Shown: piece by piece, positions 38,368 to 41,661 of the stretch
Layout of the letters: each line of letters opens with the position of its first letter
How positions within the stretch are numbered: the first letter of the stretch is position 1
Assembly (NCBI GenBank): GCA_001784155.1
Contig: MFPL01000010.1
Location: 1-41,661 of the forward strand
Length of the DNA: 41,661 nt
Origin: Candidatus Levybacteria bacterium RIFCSPLOWO2_12_FULL_41_12
GTDB lineage: Bacteria; Patescibacteriota; Microgenomatia; Levybacterales; UBA12049
Direction: 5' to 3'
The notes under the pieces: model-generated
Seen by the model: the letters and a program-made list of their open reading frames with translations, nothing else
Database searches by the model: none
What the model was told of the DNA's origin: nothing
Made by a program: the position numbers and the translations under genes

Positions 38368-38763
38368 CTATCTTCCTGCCTTAGCAAGACTTGGATTCGG
38401 AGACGCTACAGGTTTTGGTGGCTCGACTCCTGTCTCTCTGTATCTTCTCAGCCACTTGTCTATCGATAGGGCCGTTCCAGTTGCCAAGACACTTCCTTTT
38501 CCGTGAACTGGAAGTGAGATTTCACGCCCGTCAGGGCCTTTAATATGGGTCCCATGCTTACCGCTTCCTGTTTCAATAGTGCACCCAATATTCATGGCGT
38601 GCGCCATAACATCTCTTGCGGTGACGTTCCGACGCGGGATAATCTTAATTTCCTTAGAGGAGGAGGCGTTTCTTGCTGCAGCTTTTGCCGCGACCCTTTG
38701 AGCTTCTTCTCGCTCAAATTGGTGAATTAGCTGTCTAGCTTCGGTAGGTATTTGATCAGGCAT
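38368..38763 (-). CDS. HicA-like toxin protein with a long N-terminal extension
   Basis: 131 residues. The C-terminal half matches the HicA double-stranded RNA-binding-like fold: ARDVMAHAMNIGCTIETGSG, KHGTHIKGPDGREISLPVHG with the catalytic-type His of the family, and a final helix (LSIDKWLRRYRE). HicA is normally 60-80 residues; here ~48 extra Lys/Ala/Arg-rich residues come first and ~20 Pro-rich ones last. It is downstream of the HicB-like gene with an 8-nt overlap, the less usual hicB-hicA order. HicA toxins cleave mRNA in known systems; toxicity here is untested. Confidence 0.7.
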   Translation of the reverse strand: MPDQIPTEARQLIHQFEREEAQRVAAKAAARNASSSKEIKIIPRRNVTARDVMAHAMNIGCTIETGSGKHGTHIKGPDGREISLPVHGKGSVLATGTALSIDKWLRRYRETGVEPPKPVASPNPSLAKAGR

Positions 38764-39025
38764 TTTGGTCAGGAATCTCTACAGCGATTTCGGTTAAAGC
38801 AAACTGCGGTGCTCTCTTTAGGTGGGGGAGAATATCCGGATGCATTCCTGTTCCAGTTTGGATTTCAGGAACTAGAGCTTGAGCGGCTTCTTCAGGAGTT
38901 GCGCCCTCAGCAAGCGGAATAAATGTGGAATCAGGCTGACTTTCTAAAGTAGGAACATGTGCAGTCCATTTTTCATCCCCTTCGTGATGTTCCAACAAAA
39001 CTGCGACTTTAATAGTTTCTGGCAT
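38756..39025 (-). CDS. HicB-like antitoxin
   Basis: 89 residues with the partial RNase-H-like HicB fold: KVAVLLEHHEGDEKWTAHVP at the start (family pattern ...W.A..P.L.G...), then ATPEEAAQALVPEIQ, the conserved helix. There is no added helix-turn-helix or ribbon-helix-helix DNA-binding domain, so autoregulation by DNA binding is uncertain. It precedes and overlaps the HicA-like gene. The extended -10 box ends six bases before ATG, so the mRNA is probably leaderless. Confidence 0.7.
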   Translation of the reverse strand: MPETIKVAVLLEHHEGDEKWTAHVPTLESQPDSTFIPLAEGATPEEAAQALVPEIQTGTGMHPDILPHLKRAPQFALTEIAVEIPDQNA

Positions 39026-39031
39026 ACACAG

Positions 39032-39037
39032 ATTATA
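39032..39037 (-). promoter_or_regulatory. Extended -10 box of the hicBA-like pair
   Basis: Minus strand TG-A-TATAAT, six bases, then ATG 39025. Confidence 0.65.
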
Positions 39038-39091
39038 TCATAATGCTTCTAGAAATCTTAAGCGTTCATGTTATATAATCCTTCTTTATGG

Positions 39092-39157
39092 TCCCGTTAG
39101 AAATTCTAAAGGGATCAATTTGAATAATGGCTAAAACTAACAATATTTCTAACGGGA
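39092..39157. repeat. 13-bp inverted repeat over the methyltransferase start
   Basis: TCCCGTTAGAAAT (39092-39104) and ATTTCTAACGGGA (39145-39157), perfect arms, with a degenerate third copy (TTCTAAAGGGA) at 39104-39114. Same core as the terminal repeats of the GIY-YIG unit at 30.9 kb. Confidence 0.85.
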
Positions 39158-39768
39158 TGGTAAAAGGTGGGCAAAAGCTTTCCACGAGCAACTACGAGAA
39201 GCATTCGACCAAAAATCCAATTGGCAGACTTTTCCTAAACAACTTCCTAAATACTGTTGTAACTACAATCAGGCCGCTTCATATAAAAAATATTTTGGAC
39301 GCGGGGTGCGGTGAGGGATTTACTTTGACTCGTCTTTCAAAAGAAAAGATAGGGGACAGTCTTGAGGGGGTAGACTTCTCAAAAGACGCAATTGAGATAG
39401 GAAAAAAAATGTACCCGAATTTGAAACTCGGTCAAGCAGACATTAACAAACTTCCTTACAGAAATAATTCATTTGATCTGGTAATTGCCACAGAAGTGTT
39501 AGAGCATGTTGATTATCCCAGGCGTGCGCTTAGAGAGTTGATAAGGGTGTCTAATAAGTATGTTTTGGTGACAGTTCCTAATGAGCCGTGGTTTACGGTT
39601 CAGAGAATCTTGCGCGGCAAGAACTTAAAGCAACTCGGACGCCACCCCGAGCACGTACAATATTGGTCCAGCCAAAAATTTGTGGAATTCGTAAGGCGCG
39701 AAAAAATAAAAATAGAGGTAAAAAAACTTCCTTTCCCCTGGACAATGCTCCTCTTAAAGAAGAAATAA
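39127..39768 (+). CDS. Class I SAM-dependent methyltransferase
   Basis: Rossmann-type methyltransferase (Methyltransf_11-like). SAM motif I is ILDAGCGEGFTLTRL (near residues 56-70), the acidic motif II is LEGVDFSKDAIEIG, and motif IV is FDLVIATEVLEHVDYP (near 117-132). 213 residues from ATG 39127; ATG 39157, the last base-pair of an inverted repeat, is an alternative start that would drop 10 residues (AKTNNISNG) not typical of the family. Substrate unknown. It stands alone between the HicAB-like pair and the rRNA-proximal unknown gene. Confidence 0.85.
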   Translation: MAKTNNISNGMVKGGQKLSTSNYEKHSTKNPIGRLFLNNFLNTVVTTIRPLHIKNILDAGCGEGFTLTRLSKEKIGDSLEGVDFSKDAIEIGKKMYPNLKLGQADINKLPYRNNSFDLVIATEVLEHVDYPRRALRELIRVSNKYVLVTVPNEPWFTVQRILRGKNLKQLGRHPEHVQYWSSQKFVEFVRREKIKIEVKKLPFPWTMLLLKKK

Positions 39769-39847
39769 GCTTCTTGACCCATTCGACTTCGCTCAGGGTC
39801 TTCGTCGTAAGCCTTCGGTTTACTCCTTGACAATTTACAAAAACAGG

Positions 39848-39876
39848 TTGACAATTGATATAGAAAGTAGTATAAA
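39848..39876 (+). promoter_or_regulatory. Promoter of the unknown gene before the rRNA operon
   Basis: TTGACA (39848-39853), 17-nt spacer, TATAAA (39871-39876); ATG 39884 is 7 nt after the -10. Confidence 0.8.
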
Positions 39877-39883
39877 TTCGCGC

Positions 39884-40522
39884 ATGGTATTGCAATTACA
39901 CGAAGGAAACGGATCTGCCACAACACAGTCTCATGAAGGAAGGCAGAGAATTGTTCGCCCCACAGTTTTGGGTGAAGCCGAAGACGGTAGAGTTATACTT
40001 GACGATAATGCTGATGTATCTCAAGCATTAAGCGGCTGGGGATATTCTGATAGGAAGTTACGTGTAAGAATGCCAAGTGTTGCTGAGATCTTAGAGGCTC
40101 CAGAAGCAGTAGCTGGTAAGCCTGGGATCGCAGAGCTAACGCCACGATTCGGTTTGCGTCCAGACGGTAGAATAAGGAGGAAAATTGATAAAAATACTGC
40201 TTTTGAAGAAAGTTCAGATGCAGATAAAAGACACGATATAGAAACTGGTGATTGGACTAGGGGTAGAAGACTCAGGCTCGATCTAGAAAGAAGAGCGCAA
40301 ATAACAGAAGAAGATTACGAGATTGAAGAAGAAGACGAAGAGACAGAGACCCCAGAACAAAGACGCTCAAGGATTCGGGATATGTTTGACAGCTGGAGAG
40401 CTTTGAGAAATAGAGTTACAGCATTTGTTAGGTCCGATGCTCCTGCATCCAACGTTCTTACTAGGCAGACAAAAAGAGAAGAACGAAAGGAAAAAAGAGT
40501 TCGATACTTCGGCCAAGCTTAG
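39884..40522 (+). CDS. Hypothetical charged protein upstream of the rRNA operon
   Basis: 212 residues from ATG 39884, set by the promoter 7 nt before it. No known family. It is very rich in Arg, Glu and Asp; an acidic run (EEDYEIEEEDEETETPEQ, near 145-162) is followed by a basic C-terminus (QTKREERKEKRVRYFG). There is no signal peptide or membrane span. The strong leaderless promoter directly before the rRNA promoter suggests high expression. The charge pattern could suit RNA or ribosome contact, but this is a guess. Confidence 0.6.
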   Translation: MVLQLHEGNGSATTQSHEGRQRIVRPTVLGEAEDGRVILDDNADVSQALSGWGYSDRKLRVRMPSVAEILEAPEAVAGKPGIAELTPRFGLRPDGRIRRKIDKNTAFEESSDADKRHDIETGDWTRGRRLRLDLERRAQITEEDYEIEEEDEETETPEQRRSRIRDMFDSWRALRNRVTAFVRSDAPASNVLTRQTKREERKEKRVRYFGQA

Positions 40523-40535
40523 TCGATACTACTTC

Positions 40536-40563
40536 TTGACTTTGCCTCGGATTTGGCTATAAT
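40536..40563 (+). promoter_or_regulatory. rRNA operon promoter
   Basis: TTGACT (40536-40541), 16-nt spacer, TATAAT (40558-40563). It lies about 400 nt before the 16S gene. Confidence 0.8.
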
Positions 40564-40611
40564 AGTCTCTACATATGTAAAGACATATCGCCAAGGACGA
40601 TGGTTTTTTAA

Positions 40612-40634
40612 CCCGCCACTGGCGGGATTTTTTG
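40612..40634 (+). terminator. Intrinsic terminator inside the rRNA leader
   Basis: CCCGCC-ACT-GGCGGG followed by A and six T, about 45-65 nt after the predicted rRNA transcription start. Confidence 0.8.
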
Positions 40635-40734
40635 TCCCTTCAAGTACTCAGGGCAAGCTTTACAAAAGTGGTCTTAGGTTTTGAGGTAAGCATTCAACGC
40701 TAGATTGTTTACCCTGAAGCCGTAAGGCTGAGGG

Positions 40735-40750
40735 GCTCTTTAATAATTTA
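40735..40750 (+). promoter_or_regulatory. boxA-like antitermination element
   Basis: GCTCTTTAATAATTTA differs from the E. coli rrn boxA (GCTCTTTAACAATTTA) at one base. It lies about 220 nt before the 16S gene, in the leader. Confidence 0.75.
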
Positions 40751-40957
40751 AGACAGCATTTTAAGCCATGAACATAAAGGAAACTACTTCTATAGGAGTA
40801 TTTTTGTGACTGGCCCTCCAGATTTCAGCATTCGGCTTTTCAGTATTATTCATACACGCCTCATGCTTCAATTCTTGGACGGGCTGTTTCGGAATATTCC
40901 TCAACTAGGAAGTGGTAGGAAACTACTCGTAACGAGTCGTTCAAATGACTTCGTTAT

Positions 40958-41661
40958 TTTTTTGAGAATTTGATCCTGGTTCAGGATGAACGCTGGCGGC
41001 GTGCCTTAGGCATGCAAGTCGAACGGGAAGGTGCCATACGGTACCTTCCAGTGGCAGACGGGTGAGTATCGCGTAGGAATCTACCTCTAGGCGGACCATA
41101 GCTCATCGAAAGATGGGGTAATAGTCCATAGTCCAGGTGCCGCATGGTACCTGGTAAAGCGCTTAACTGCGCACCAAGAGAGGAGCCTGCGTCCTATCAG
41201 CTTGTTGGTGGGGTAAAAGCCTACCAAGGCTCTGACGGGTAGCTGGACTGAGAGGTCGATCAGCCACAACTGCACTGAAACACGGGCAGTACACCTACGG
41301 GTGGCAGCAACTAGGAATATTGCGCAATGGGGGAAACCCTGACGCAGCGACGCCGCGTGGAGGAAGAAGGTCTATGGATCGTAAACTCCTTTTGCCAAGC
41401 CGTTCACAGCTTGGAGAATAAGCCTCTACTAACTACGTGCCAGAAGTCTCGGTAATACGTAGGAGGCAAGCGTTATCCGGATTTATTGGGCGTAAAGTGT
41501 GCGTAGGCGGTTTGGTAAGTCCAAGCTTAAATACCATAGCTTAACTATGGGAAAGGTTTGGATACTACTGGACTTGAGGATTGGCAGGGATGCTGGAACA
41601 GCTGGTGTAGCAGTGAAATGCGTTGATATCAGCTGGAACACCAAAGGCGAAGGCAGGCATC
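40958..41661 (+). rRNA. 16S ribosomal RNA, 5' part (cut by the window end)
   Basis: Starts near the GAATTTGATCCTGGTTCAG segment (E. coli position 9 equals about 40966) and runs through V1-V3 into the V4 region (GGATTTATTGGGCGTAAAG near 41479). The 530 loop reads GTGCCAGAAGTCTCGGTAA, with three changes from the usual GTGCCAGCAGCCGCGGTAA. No intron is seen in the part present. The mature 5' end is an estimate. Confidence 0.97.

Noticed and set aside
41087-41275. Open frame on the minus strand inside the 16S region
   Set aside because: It lies entirely in rRNA; chance frame.
1-41661. Alternative genetic code (UGA as Gly, as in Gracilibacteria/Absconditabacteria)
   Set aside because: Several genes end in TGA at the expected family length and no in-frame TGA is needed in conserved proteins.
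1-41661. CRISPR array
   Set aside because: The repeats are palindromic singles or 7-nt units; there is no series of equal repeats with unique spacers and no cas gene.

Overview
The window looks like a chromosomal segment of a Candidate Phyla Radiation (Patescibacteria) bacterium, most likely in or near Microgenomates/Katanobacteria. The evidence is compact genes with 1-16 nt overlaps, many short four-helix-bundle and GIY-YIG genes, a DUF5667 protein, standard code with UGA as stop, and a 16S rRNA whose 530 loop departs from the usual universal sequence. The phylum is an inference; only the first ~700 nt of the 16S gene are present.

Layout. 1-1.7 kb: glycosyltransferase (cut by the window edge) and a GalT-like protein. 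1.8-7.0 kb (minus strand): the secE-nusG-rplK-rplA block, an SDR enzyme, then rplJ-rplL behind an L10 leader with an attenuator. 7.0-9.8 kb: galU, a PAP2 phosphatase, a 2H phosphoesterase, GIY-YIG. 9.9-11.2 kb: tRNA-Trp, rpmG (L33), tRNA-Thr(GGU), tRNA-Tyr, tRNA-Thr(UGU), two halves of a broken tRNA and an unassigned structured stretch. 11.2-16.7 kb: 23S-IVP-like protein, a secreted FN3/SdrD-type surface protein with a membrane partner, and a second membrane-anchored protein with a Thr/Pro stalk. 16.9-21.2 kb: REP-associated transposase (RAYT) with REP palindromes, TrpR-like regulator, M50 protease, rpmB, fmt, four-helix-bundle protein, def. 21.5-29.5 kb: O-antigen-ligase-like/TPR protein, then mreB-mreC-mreD-PBP2-dprA. 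29.5-36.9 kb: two unknown proteins, GIY-YIG, topA, a repeat-filled gap, two paralogous membrane-anchored proteins, an EamA transporter and a YdjM-like membrane protein. 37-40.5 kb: DUF5667 protein, SpoU methylase, HicAB-like pair, SAM methyltransferase, unknown protein. 40.5 kb to the end: rRNA promoter, leader with an intrinsic terminator and boxA, and the 5' part of 16S rRNA.

The genes mostly cover translation (ribosomal proteins, fmt, def, tRNAs, rRNA), cell shape and envelope (mre/PBP2, glycosyl transfer, surface proteins), and DNA handling (dprA, topA). Many genes have a near-consensus promoter whose -10 box lies only 6-15 nt from the start codon, so leaderless or nearly leaderless transcripts appear common.

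The most unusual content is repetitive. (1) Long imperfect hairpins built from degenerate 7-nt units occur at many gene borders and also, in frame, inside fmt, def, dprA, topA and the SpoU methylase. (2) A perfect REP-type palindrome surrounds and lies inside the RAYT gene and also lies inside topA. (3) A second palindrome family is inserted in a topA zinc finger. (4) A GIY-YIG gene is bounded by 12-bp terminal inverted repeats. (5) Duplicated 3' gene tails (M50, TrpR-like, topA) flank inserted cassettes.
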